A stretch of DNA of 64,000 nt from an uncultured Latescibacterota bacterium (GTDB taxonomy: Bacteria > Latescibacterota > UBA2968 > UBA8231): positions 5,712,049 through 5,776,048 of the forward strand of contig OY282352.1 of NCBI GenBank assembly GCA_958295495.1, read 5' to 3'. The translations under genes were made by a program, and so were the position numbers. The notes beneath the pieces are model-generated. The model searched no databases, was not told the origin of the DNA, and was given only the letters and a program-made list of their open reading frames with translations. Positions 26,138-34,487 of this stretch are shown piece by piece. Each line of letters opens with the position of its first letter. Within the stretch, counting starts at the first letter, position 1.

Positions 26138-29100
26138 ATGCCGCAGCACTTATTCCTTTTCCTTTTCCTCGTCCTCCCATCCCAAGTCCTAGCGGCCGAG
26201 TTTGCCTGCGCGGCGTTGGAGTCGTCGGCGCGGCAGGTTGTGCAGACGCCGGAGCACCTGAGTGCGTTGGTTATCTTCGCGCAGTTTGCAGATGAGGATG
26301 CCGGCGACTCGGCTCCCTCGTGGGCAAACGACCTTTTCGACGATGAGTTGCCCGGCAGCTTTGCCCACTTCTACCGCGAGATGTCGGGCGGGCGGCTCCA
26401 CGTCAATGGCCAAGTGTTGTCTCGGCGCTATCGCTCTCGCGAGAGTGCCGAGACCTATCTGGCTGAGATCCCGGGAAGCCTCGGACAATTCGGGCGTTTC
26501 AACTTGGAGGTCCTCACCGCGGCGGATGCAGACGTCGATTTAGGTCTCTTTGACAACGACGGCCCCGACAAAGTGCCCAACTCCGGCGACGACGACGGGT
26601 ATGTCGATATCGTCTTTATCAACCTGCAAACCGCGCCCCGCGACTTTTTTATTGGCGTAGCCACGGGCATCGCCAGCTTGGGGCTAGACGCCGATTACAT
26701 CAGCGGTGATCCAGCGGCCAAGGGCGGCTTTGTGCGGGTGCGGAGTCGCTTCACGGGTTTCGCCGGGGTCACGCAGCGGGGCCACACCTTCGGCGTCACG
26801 GCCTCGACGATGTGCCACGAGTTGGCGCACGTGTTGGGGTTGCCCGATCTCTTTGATCAGACGGCGTTGACCGTGGCCGAGTTGGATCCGGAGGACGATT
26901 CAGCGGGCATTGGTAAATGGGGGATCATGGGCCGGGGGACGCTGGGTTGGGGCGGGGCAGATGGCCCCAACGCATTTTCGGCTTGGCCGCTGGCCACCCT
27001 CGGTTGGGTGGAGGTGGTGGAAGTGGAAGGGAGCGCCGAGGGACTGGAGATCGGGGAAATCTTCAGCGACCGAAAGGCGTACAAAATTCCCCTGACCCAA
27101 GACGAGTACTTCCTGCTGGAACACCGGCGCGCTGACGGCTCGTACTACAACCGCAATATACCGCAAGATGGCCTACTCATCTGGCACATAGACGAACAGG
27201 CAGACAACGACGAGGAACGCCACAAACAGGTTGATTTAGTCTGCGCTGATGGGCTTTTTGCCGACCGGGGTTTTCCCAGCGGCGACCCCGATGTCGTGGA
27301 GGGACGGGACAATCTCGACTTTTGGGCGCGAGATTCGGCGTACTCCTCAATGCACAACGGCAATGAAGGCGACGCGACCGACCCGTTTGACGGCGTGCGC
27401 TTCCGCCGCTTTGCTTGGGACACGAATCCGGCTTTCAGTGGGCACACGGGCTTTGTGCGGAATTTGCCGTTGGGCGTGGTCATAGACAACATCCGCCCGC
27501 ATGGTGCTGCTATGGTCGTCGATGTGGTCCGGCAGCAACTCGTCGGCCACATTGTCGGCGACGCGACGTGGACGGGCCGGGTGGATTTGGACGGGGACGT
27601 GGTCGTGGTGCCGGGCGCAACGCTGACCATTGACGCCGATGCGCAGATCCGCTTTGCGCGCGGCGATGCGCAGGGCACGGGGTTTGATCCAGACCGCAGC
27701 GAGTTGATCGTCTATGGCGATCTCAAAATTGGGGAGGGCGCGTCTTTTGCGTCGCGGGCGACGCGCACCGGCCCCTTGGATTGGTCGGGCATTTACCTGC
27801 TCAACGGCCAAGCGGTCGAGCCAGCGGCCATCGCGATTGAACACGCCCATCGCGGGATTGTCGGTTTCCGCCTACCCCCGGGGCGGACGCAGTGGCTGGA
27901 TGATCAAGCCGTGTACGCGGATTTGCTGGTGCCGGCCGGGTCCGAACTGCACATCGGCCCGAGCAGTGTGTCTTTTCCTCGCTTTGATATCAGCCGGCGC
28001 GGCGCGTCCCCGGACTTTGCCGAGCTAATCGTGGAAGGCGCGTTGACGATTGAAGGGGTGGCTGGACAGCGGGCGCAGCTATTCACCGAGCCCGGGCCGG
28101 ACAACGACGGCTTGTGGTATGGCATTCACGTGCTGCCGGGTGCCCAAGTCGAGGTCCAGTACGCCGAGATAACGCGCACGGCTTTTGCCTTTAGCGGCGA
28201 GATTGACGAGGACACAAGCCTGCGTATCGCCGACTCTGCGGTGCGCGAAAGCGGCGGCAACGGCCTGCGGCTGATGCTCAATGGCCGAGCACAGGTAGAT
28301 CGGAGCGAATTTACCACTATCGCCGGCCCGGCCGTTCTCATTGCTGGCAGCGGACAGCTCGCGCTGCGGAACACCACCATTGAAGGCAACGGCCAAGAGG
28401 GAATCCTGCTCAATAACGCATCCTTAGAGGCCATCCGCGTCGCCGTAGTCAACAACGGCCGCCTCGACCCGGACGACCCGCGGGCTGGGGTGCGAGCCAT
28501 AGGCGGCCGCGGCCAGCGCCTCGAGATGTGGAAGTCGCAGATTGAGCAAAATACCTCACACGGCATGGATTTGGAGGAGTGGCTGGGCGAGGTGGAACTG
28601 CACGACAGCCGCATCGTCAGCAACCAAGGCGATGGCTTGCGGGCCGGGGGTGCGACGCGCCTAGTCCTTGCGCAGGTGCTGGTTGAGCGCAACTTGCGCG
28701 CTGGTGCCGAAATCGCCGGATCGCTGGTGGAGATATGGAACTCGACGTTTAGGGCCCATGTTACTGCGGGCCTGCGCTTGGGGTTGGGGGCGAGAGGAGT
28801 GATTGATATGAGCGCGTTTGTCGGGGGAAGGGGTTTGGACCTAACCGGCGTGGAGTCGCTGGAGATTCGCGCCAGCGAGTTTGTCCGCGGGACGCCGGCG
28901 CTCCAATCCGTGGATTCTGCGCCGCATATCGTCGGCAACCGATTTGCGGACAATGCCGTGGCCATCCGGGTCGAAGGGCCAAAGGTGCCGACGGCAGTCC
29001 GCGGCAACACCTTTGCCAACAATGCCACGGCGATTGAGAACTTGAGCACCGAGGAGTTGGACGCCCAAGACAACTACTGGAGCGGGGCCGATAGCGCAGC

Positions 29101-29464
29101 CATTGCCGCGCAGATCGAAGGCGCGGTGGCGTGGGTGCCGTTTCGCACGGAGGAAGGGGGGGCCAAGGCGACGATGGTTCTGCCCGCCGACTTTGCACTG
29201 TATCCGGCCTATCCCAATCCCTTCAACGCCGAGGTTGCGCTGTCGTTTGATCTGCCTAAGGCGGCGGTGGTCGCGCTGGTGCTCTACGACGCGCTAGGCC
29301 GACCCGTCTGCGATATAGTGGAAGGGCACTTAGCGGCTGGCCGCTATCAGTTCGTCTGGGATGGGCGCGACCGAGGCGGGCGGGCGGTGGCCTCGGGGAT
29401 TTACTTCTATCGCTTGGCGGCGGATTCGTTTGTCGGGGTGGGTCGCTTGGCCTTGGTGCGCTGA
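26138..29464 (+). CDS. Secreted M6-type metalloprotease with beta-helix repeats and C-terminal sorting domain
   Basis: 1108 residues. Signal peptide LFLFLFLVLPSQVLAAEF, then a catalytic domain with the metzincin-like zinc motif HELAHVLGLPD (His227, Glu228, His231) and GKWGIMGRGTLGWG. Residues about 450-980 are a series of parallel beta-helix repeats (isolated Asn/Gly-rich turns, NGQEGILLNNASLEA-like units). The last 90 residues start LYPAYPNPFNAEV and end GIYFYRLAADSFVG, a FlgD-like/type-A sorting domain used for export across the outer membrane. Probably an extracellular or surface protease. A close paralogue lies at 50455. Starts nine bases after the endonuclease gene; its 3' end overlaps the convergent YgjP-like gene by 58 bp. 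Confidence 0.9.
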   Translation: MPQHLFLFLFLVLPSQVLAAEFACAALESSARQVVQTPEHLSALVIFAQFADEDAGDSAPSWANDLFDDELPGSFAHFYREMSGGRLHVNGQVLSRRYRSRESAETYLAEIPGSLGQFGRFNLEVLTAADADVDLGLFDNDGPDKVPNSGDDDGYVDIVFINLQTAPRDFFIGVATGIASLGLDADYISGDPAAKGGFVRVRSRFTGFAGVTQRGHTFGVTASTMCHELAHVLGLPDLFDQTALTVAELDPEDDSAGIGKWGIMGRGTLGWGGADGPNAFSAWPLATLGWVEVVEVEGSAEGLEIGEIFSDRKAYKIPLTQDEYFLLEHRRADGSYYNRNIPQDGLLIWHIDEQADNDEERHKQVDLVCADGLFADRGFPSGDPDVVEGRDNLDFWARDSAYSSMHNGNEGDATDPFDGVRFRRFAWDTNPAFSGHTGFVRNLPLGVVIDNIRPHGAAMVVDVVRQQLVGHIVGDATWTGRVDLDGDVVVVPGATLTIDADAQIRFARGDAQGTGFDPDRSELIVYGDLKIGEGASFASRATRTGPLDWSGIYLLNGQAVEPAAIAIEHAHRGIVGFRLPPGRTQWLDDQAVYADLLVPAGSELHIGPSSVSFPRFDISRRGASPDFAELIVEGALTIEGVAGQRAQLFTEPGPDNDGLWYGIHVLPGAQVEVQYAEITRTAFAFSGEIDEDTSLRIADSAVRESGGNGLRLMLNGRAQVDRSEFTTIAGPAVLIAGSGQLALRNTTIEGNGQEGILLNNASLEAIRVAVVNNGRLDPDDPRAGVRAIGGRGQRLEMWKSQIEQNTSHGMDLEEWLGEVELHDSRIVSNQGDGLRAGGATRLVLAQVLVERNLRAGAEIAGSLVEIWNSTFRAHVTAGLRLGLGARGVIDMSAFVGGRGLDLTGVESLEIRASEFVRGTPALQSVDSAPHIVGNRFADNAVAIRVEGPKVPTAVRGNTFANNATAIENLSTEELDAQDNYWSGADSAAIAAQIEGAVAWVPFRTEEGGAKATMVLPADFALYPAYPNPFNAEVALSFDLPKAAVVALVLYDALGRPVCDIVEGHLAAGRYQFVWDGRDRGGRAVASGIYFYRLAADSFVGVGRLALVR

Positions 29465-29748
29465 TATGTTTGCCAAGCGGGCACGTGAGCCGTCAGCAAG
29501 GCTTTGAAGAGCTTGCCGTGGTTGGGTACGCGCAGGTGCAGCAACTCGTGGACAATGACGAAGTCTTGGAAGTCTAAGTTCTGGTCGGCAAGGTCCGCGG
29601 CGAGGGTGACGACGCCTGCGGTCGAATACGATCCCCACTTGCGCGTCATGCGCTGCACGCGCACCTGCCGCGGCTGGACGTTCAGCCGCCGCGCCCAAGA
29701 TGCGACGCGCTCGCGCAGGATCTTGCGCCGTTCGTCAGGAGTCCGCAT
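29407..29748 (-). CDS. YgjP/SprT-like M48-type metallopeptidase
   Basis: 113 residues. The zinc motif HELLHLRVPNHGKLFKALL (His-Glu-x-x-His plus downstream His) and the upstream TRKWGSYSTAGVVTLA are the DUF45/YgjP signature. Such small genes are frequently attached to type I restriction hsdR genes; here the start overlaps the hsdR stop by 14 bp, so it is translationally coupled to hsdR. Its role in restriction is not established. The last 58 bp overlap the end of the convergent M6 protease gene. Confidence 0.85.
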   Translation of the reverse strand: MRTPDERRKILRERVASWARRLNVQPRQVRVQRMTRKWGSYSTAGVVTLAADLADQNLDFQDFVIVHELLHLRVPNHGKLFKALLTAHVPAWQTYQRTKAKRPTPTNESAAKR

Positions 29749-32671
29749 CGGTACTTACTTCCAAAATGCCGAGGATGCGCTCTACGGCGCGGATCCGTTC
29801 GTCATTTTGCAGTCGCAGCAGCGGAACATACAGAGCCGTGCGCAGGTATCGTTGCTCGTCTTCGTTGACAGCCGCGTTGGGGAAGCGGTCGAGCAGCATT
29901 TCCGCTCGTCGTGCCAACTCCAAGGTATCGATACCAGCGATCTTTAGCTTGGGGTCGTCTTTGAGTGCCCAATGGACCGCGAATGCACGCGACGATAGCC
30001 CGCTGTTCCGTGCGGCCCGAATCGCTGCATCCTTTTCCGCGGCGAGGGCGGCCAACCGATTCATGGCCTCCAGCCCAGTCGTCTGGCGATTTTCCAGTTC
30101 CTTCAGGATGCTTTCGGCGCGTTCCTTTAAGGGCAGCAGCACGGGCTCTTTATCGGGATTGCTCTCGATTTCCTGCCGGAAGCCGCGCACGAGGTTGAAC
30201 ACCTTGGCCTCCGCCAAGCCGGGCTCGCTTTGCAGCGTTTTAAGGGTGGATACGTCAAACGTCGCGGTCTTCGTCAGCCGGCCGAGCCCTTCTTGAGTAG
30301 CATTCTCTTGTACCAGAAGCCGCGTTTTGTTCGCCAAATCTGGCGTGTAGTTGATGCCGCTGGCATAGGCGTTGCACACGGTCTCGTAGAGTCGCGCCAG
30401 CCGCCTGAAGGTTTCGATGTGGTCGCGCAACTCTGGCGAAGGTGACAGGATCTCCCAAAGTGCTTCGATCGCCTTGTAGGCTTCAAAGAACTCCTTGCGC
30501 TGCTCCGGTGCTAGAAAACGCCCATAGACGAGCTTCTCCAGTCGTTCATCTGCGCCACCGCTTCCCCCATCCGCGAGGTAGGTAGCTTCCGCTCGTCTGA
30601 GCTTGTCGAGCAAGTCGCTCAGCAGGAGATCGAGGTCCTCAATTGCGCCGCTGACGTCGGACGAGTCGAACTGCAACGCCTTTTTCAGTTCGCGCAGCAC
30701 GCCGACAAAATCGACCACGAGGCCGATCCGTTTTTGTGCGCCGCAAGGGCGGTTCACGCGCGCGATGGCTTGCAAGAGCACGTGGTCGCGCATGGGTTTG
30801 TCGAGGTACAGGCAGTAGAGGAGCGGCGCGTCGTAGCCTGTGAGCAGTTTGTCGGTGACGATGAGAATCTGCGGATTCGCATCCGCTTTCTTGAACATCA
30901 GGCGCGTATCGGCCTCGCGGTCCGGCGAAAGCTGGTACTCCGCAACGAGCGGGCGATTGACGATGTCGGCGGCATTCTCGGTATAGACCGGCGCAGTCCA
31001 TTCGGGGGGCAGCAACTCGTCGAGTGCTCGCTTGTACTTGGCACAGGCTTCGCGGCTTACTGCGACGAGGAACGCCTTGTAATGGAGCGGCGCCACGTTC
31101 TCGCGGAAATGCTTGGCGACGAACTCGGCCACTTTTTTGATGCGGTCGTCCGCGGTGAGGAAGGTGCGCAGGCCGACAGCTTGGTCGAGGACCTTGTTGA
31201 GCTCATCCACATCGGCGACTCCCTCTATCTCGGCGAGGGCGAAGAATTCTTGGTCGAGCCGCTCTGCCGGCACCATCATCTCGCTCGGGGCCATGGTGTG
31301 GCGGATCGGCAGCGTTGTTTCGTCCTCAATTGACTCGGCGATGGAGTACTTGTCGAGATAGCCCAACTCGTCATCGACTCCGAATATCTTGAAGGTGCCT
31401 TCTCCGTATGCAGTTTGGTCAATTGGTGTGCCGGTGAAGCCGATGATCGTTGCGTTGGGAACGGCCGCCATGAGATAGGTCCCCAGTTCCTTAGCGACCG
31501 AGCGGTGCGCCTCGTCGATGAACACGTACACGTTGTCGCGGGTATTGGCGTCTTTCTCAAGCCCCTCAAATTTGTGGATCATAGACAGGATCAGGCCGCG
31601 TTTATCGGTTTTGAGCATATCCCGCAGCGCGGCCTTGGAGTTGGCGCGCCATACTGCGATGTCCTGCTGCTGCATCTCGCCGAGCAGCCGCTCGACCCAG
31701 CCCTTGAGTTGCCCCTCGAGTTCCGTCCGGTCCACGACCACCACTACGGTCGGCATCTGGAATTCATCCTTGCGTTCCAAGATCAGACGAGCGGCCGTGA
31801 GCAGAGTGAAGGTCTTGCCGGAGCCTTGAGTGTGCCATATAAGTCCGCGCTGTTTTGCCGGCTCGGCACAGCGCTCGACGATGCGGTCCACAGCCCGGCG
31901 TTGGTGCTGGCGCAGCACGGACTTTTGCGTTTCGCCGTCCTCGACGTAAAACAGAATCCAATCGCGCAGAGTGCGCAGGAAGTCGGTCGGCTCGAAGAAG
32001 GACTGGACGGCGAAGCGGTAGCTTTTCTCTGGCTGTTCCTTCCAACGCGCCATGGACCGGCGCGCTATATTCCAAGTGACGCCATACCAATAGTCGAGGA
32101 GGTGTGTAACATTGAAGAGCTGCGCCGCGCCCATCAGTTCCGGCGTCTCCTGCTCGTAGCGTCGCAACTGGGCGACGCCGCGCTCGATGGCGTCGGCGTC
32201 TTTTGGGTTTTTATGCTCGACGATGGCAACCGGCACGCCGTTGACGACGAACATCACGTCTGCGCGGTTGCCCTTGCGCGCCGGTGGCTTGAGCTTCCAT
32301 TCCCAAGTGACGTAGAAGATGTTGGTGCTAGGTGCATCGAAGTTGATGAGTTGGACGGGTCGAGATCGCTTTTCGGCCTCGTCGTACCACTGCCGCTCCC
32401 CGCGCAGCCACGCGAGCATCTCGCGGTTGCCCTCAATCGTCGGTGGGATCGCTTCGAGTCGTTCGACGATGGCGCGGCTGGAGTCATCTGTCAGCGAGGG
32501 ATTGAATCGCCCGAGAGTGCCTTCAAGCTCATCGCGGAACAGCATCCCGGCCTCGCCACCGCGCTTGCGCAGGGCGTCTTGTGGCGAGAGTGGCGTCCAG
32601 CCGATCTCGGCCGCGTGGCGGACCATGGGGAATTGGACGGTGGTGGCTTCGGTGATGTTGAAGGTGGTCAC
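29735..32671 (-). CDS. hsdR: Type I restriction enzyme, R subunit (orphan)
   Basis: 978 residues from the GTG at 32671 (MTTFNITEATTVQFPMVRHA), chosen because GGAG sits eight bases before it; a TTG at 32701 is possible. The N-terminal nuclease domain has VPVAIVEHKNP (Glu-x-Lys). The SF2 helicase/translocase domain has Walker A HTQGSGKTFTLL near residue 285, DEAH motif FIDEAHRSVAKE near residue 395, GFTGTP, and motif VI around ARVNRPCG. Type I enzymes need HsdM and HsdS, which are not found beside it; the only coupled gene is the YgjP-like one. It is divergent from the Phd/PIN pair that now occupies its upstream side. Confidence 0.92.
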   Translation of the reverse strand: MTTFNITEATTVQFPMVRHAAEIGWTPLSPQDALRKRGGEAGMLFRDELEGTLGRFNPSLTDDSSRAIVERLEAIPPTIEGNREMLAWLRGERQWYDEAEKRSRPVQLINFDAPSTNIFYVTWEWKLKPPARKGNRADVMFVVNGVPVAIVEHKNPKDADAIERGVAQLRRYEQETPELMGAAQLFNVTHLLDYWYGVTWNIARRSMARWKEQPEKSYRFAVQSFFEPTDFLRTLRDWILFYVEDGETQKSVLRQHQRRAVDRIVERCAEPAKQRGLIWHTQGSGKTFTLLTAARLILERKDEFQMPTVVVVVDRTELEGQLKGWVERLLGEMQQQDIAVWRANSKAALRDMLKTDKRGLILSMIHKFEGLEKDANTRDNVYVFIDEAHRSVAKELGTYLMAAVPNATIIGFTGTPIDQTAYGEGTFKIFGVDDELGYLDKYSIAESIEDETTLPIRHTMAPSEMMVPAERLDQEFFALAEIEGVADVDELNKVLDQAVGLRTFLTADDRIKKVAEFVAKHFRENVAPLHYKAFLVAVSREACAKYKRALDELLPPEWTAPVYTENAADIVNRPLVAEYQLSPDREADTRLMFKKADANPQILIVTDKLLTGYDAPLLYCLYLDKPMRDHVLLQAIARVNRPCGAQKRIGLVVDFVGVLRELKKALQFDSSDVSGAIEDLDLLLSDLLDKLRRAEATYLADGGSGGADERLEKLVYGRFLAPEQRKEFFEAYKAIEALWEILSPSPELRDHIETFRRLARLYETVCNAYASGINYTPDLANKTRLLVQENATQEGLGRLTKTATFDVSTLKTLQSEPGLAEAKVFNLVRGFRQEIESNPDKEPVLLPLKERAESILKELENRQTTGLEAMNRLAALAAEKDAAIRAARNSGLSSRAFAVHWALKDDPKLKIAGIDTLELARRAEMLLDRFPNAAVNEDEQRYLRTALYVPLLRLQNDERIRAVERILGILEVSTDADS

Positions 32672-32701
32672 AAACGGCTCTCCATTTGCCACGCTCCTCA
32701 A

Positions 32702-32721
32702 TTAGCTATATTTTTAGCTAA
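32702..32721. promoter_or_regulatory. Inverted repeat, probable autoregulatory operator of the Phd/PIN pair
   Basis: TTAGCTA and TAGCTAA are perfect 7-bp arms around a 6-bp AT spacer, centred 33 bases before the antitoxin start and also between it and hsdR. Antitoxins of the Phd/YefM family bind such palindromes to repress their own operon. Confidence 0.5.
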
Positions 32722-32743
32722 CTTCATTCTCAAGGAATTAGCG

Positions 32744-32977
32744 ATGGTAACAGTGAATGTCCATGAAGCGAAGACCAACCTGTCGCGCTTGCTTGCCAAA
32801 GTCGAAGCCGGGGAGGAGGTCGTCATCGCCCGTAGCGGTACGCCAGTGGCCCAGATCGTGCGCGTCCAAAAGCAGGGCCAGCGGCAATTCGGCTCCATGA
32901 AGGGCCAGATAAAACTCGACGACCGCTTCTTTGACCCACTACCAGAAGAGGAATTGGCCGCTTGGGAGGGTAATTGA
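32744..32977 (+). CDS. Phd/YefM family antitoxin
   Basis: 77 residues with AAGGA seven bases before ATG. MVTVNVHEAKTNLSRLLAKV and EEVVIARSGTPVAQIVRV are the conserved DNA-binding half of Phd/YefM proteins; the C-terminal tail (FDPLPEEELAAWEG) is the usual toxin-neutralising extension found with PIN toxins. The PIN gene starts three bases after its stop. A palindrome just upstream probably serves for autoregulation. Confidence 0.9.
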   Translation: MVTVNVHEAKTNLSRLLAKVEAGEEVVIARSGTPVAQIVRVQKQGQRQFGSMKGQIKLDDRFFDPLPEEELAAWEGN

Positions 32978-32980
32978 GCG

Positions 32981-33367
32981 TTGCGCCTGCTGCTCGACAC
33001 CCATGCGTTCTTTTGGTGGCTTTCCGGGAGCCGCCGCCTGTCGCTACCTGCGCGGCAGGCGATTGGGGATGAGGACAACGAAGTACTGATCAGCGCGGCG
33101 TCGGCTTGGGAAATCTCCACCAAACATCGGATCGGCAAACTCCCAGACGCGGAAGCACTGGCCCTCGATATTCCCGGGGCAATAGCTGGACAGAACTTCG
33201 AGGAACTGCCAATCACTGTAGAGCACGCTGCGCGCGCTGGGTCCTTGCCGGGTCCGCACCGCGACCCTTTCGACAGAATGCTCATCGCCCAAGCATTGTC
33301 CGGCAATTTGGTGCTCGTTTCCATTGAATCGCTCTTCGATAGGTATGGCGTTCGCCGCCTTTGGTGA
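32981..33367 (+). CDS. PIN-domain toxin (VapC family ribonuclease)
   Basis: 128 residues, TTG start with GGAGGG about ten bases upstream. PIN signatures are complete: LLLDTHAFFWW (first Asp), ISAASAWEISTKHRIGKL (Glu), RDPFDRMLIAQAL (Asp), and LVSIESLFDRY. VapC toxins cut tRNA or rRNA when released from antitoxin. Paired with the Phd/YefM gene just upstream; the pair sits divergent to orphan hsdR. Confidence 0.92.
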   Translation: MRLLLDTHAFFWWLSGSRRLSLPARQAIGDEDNEVLISAASAWEISTKHRIGKLPDAEALALDIPGAIAGQNFEELPITVEHAARAGSLPGPHRDPFDRMLIAQALSGNLVLVSIESLFDRYGVRRLW

Positions 33368-33472
33368 TCTTGGCCCGATCTAATCACCGTACATTTACTG
33401 GCCCCGTACGCTTTTCCACCGAGTTGTTGTGTCGTGGCCAGAGGACGCGATTTTCGCGTTCCGTCCACATTC

Positions 33473-33501
33473 TTGACCCGTCTGCTGTCGAGTAGTAAAT
33501 T
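33473..33501 (+). promoter_or_regulatory. Predicted promoter of the small structured RNA
   Basis: TTGACC (33473-33478), 17-base spacer, TAAATT (33496-33501). No protein start follows at a suitable distance; the next structure is the three-way junction and T-run ending at 33595. Confidence 0.45.
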
Positions 33502-33507
33502 CATTCT

Positions 33508-33595
33508 TACGCTTGAACGTTTGAAGTCCTCCCCTGATGATAAGGGCCCAAGGGGCCCTCTCCGGTGACGGAGTAGTCAGGGGGGGCATTTTTTT
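33508..33595 (+). ncRNA. Candidate small RNA: three-way junction ending in an intrinsic terminator
   Basis: In a 325-bp stretch without a gene. The outer stem pairs CCCCTGA (33531-33537) with TCAGGGG (33577-33583), extended by three further pairs. It encloses two perfect hairpins: AGGGCCC/GGGCCCT (33543-33549 with 33553-33559) and CTCCG-GTGA-CGGAG (33560-33573). Seven T residues (33589-33595) follow at once. A promoter-like element lies at 33473-33501, so a transcript of about 88 bases is predicted. It does not match any riboswitch or ribozyme known to me. Alternatively it is only an elaborate terminator for the PIN toxin gene. Confidence 0.45.
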
Positions 33596-33692
33596 GTTCT
33601 TCTTCTCCATACGATTTTTCGTCGCAAGCTATCGCCAATCCGCAGTTCAATCACCCATCGTTGTTGCTTCATGAGTCATGCTGAGTCCTTAT

Positions 33693-34487
33693 CTATCCAA
33701 AGGACCGTTTTCGCATCAGGGCCTTATTGACAGGTGGGTTAGTCACTCCTTCTGGAACAATGGGATCGTCATCTTCGGATAAGGCGACGAGGTCGGGATC
33801 GTTCTCGCCTATCTGCCAAGCCTCACGGATATCAAGTTGCCGTTTGGCGAGAGCGAATTGAGTGGATGGCATTTCCAGTATTCCTCTACTTGGGCTAATC
33901 CGAACTGGCGCAAGAAAGAAGGTTCCCCATCTTTTATAGGCTGTGACAAAATTGTCCAGATTTGTCGAAGTGTTTGGCGACATTCGATTTATTCTCGATA
34001 CGAACATAAAAACCTTCTTTTTGTCCTCTGGCACATATCGGAGCTTCGGCCCTACGACTACTGCATACTCCGCAGGATTCCGCTTAGATAGGCCAGTAAT
34101 GATTGCCACCCTGAGCGCATCGTCTCCATTGCCCCAGCGATCCTTCCATGTGCGAAAAATCGCTTGACCAGCCTCTCCATCTTCAAACCCGATAGCGAGG
34201 ATTGGTGGAACATGATGGTCCAAAACAAAAACGGTTCCTCGCCAATTCGCCCGATTCCACAAAGGGATGTCTATCGGTGATAGAACGCGACGGTCTGTAT
34301 GTCGTAGCTGGTCTCTAGCAAGCAAATCTTTAGGCGGTGATCCGGTTCCAAAATCTGTAAATTTAATCGGTACGTCCGAGCCATTGGCTTTCGCTGTACG
34401 CCACGGCCTGTCGCGGAGTAATGGGTAGCTCTGATCATCTTCCTTCAACAATGCCGAAAGAAGTAATATTGTTGGGCGTCTCGACAA
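33693..34487 (-). CDS. Unknown protein, probably the C-terminal part of the 34435 gene in a shifted frame
   Basis: 264 codons open from a TTG at 34487; no good ATG or ribosome site. Not recognised. Contains WNRANWRGTVFVLDHHVPP and ILAIGFEDGEAGQAIF, then LRVAIITGLSKRNPAEYAVV and FMFVSRINRM, an alpha/beta pattern; the tail IREAWQIGENDPDLVALSE is acidic. The first 53 bp overlap the end of the preceding gene in another frame. It may be translated by coupling or, more likely, be the downstream half of one gene split by a frameshift. Confidence 0.5.
   Translation of the reverse strand: MSRRPTILLLSALLKEDDQSYPLLRDRPWRTAKANGSDVPIKFTDFGTGSPPKDLLARDQLRHTDRRVLSPIDIPLWNRANWRGTVFVLDHHVPPILAIGFEDGEAGQAIFRTWKDRWGNGDDALRVAIITGLSKRNPAEYAVVVGPKLRYVPEDKKKVFMFVSRINRMSPNTSTNLDNFVTAYKRWGTFFLAPVRISPSRGILEMPSTQFALAKRQLDIREAWQIGENDPDLVALSEDDDPIVPEGVTNPPVNKALMRKRSFG

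Noticed and set aside
31415..32740. Long open frame antisense to hsdR
   Set aside because: It is a GC-driven shadow of hsdR on the opposite strand. Only its last 78 codons (from 32744) are real, as the Phd/YefM antitoxin with its own ribosome site.
33531..33537. Hammerhead-like CTGATGA box in the structured element
   Set aside because: The GAAA core and a cleavage triplet in the right places are missing, so it was kept only as a general structured RNA.
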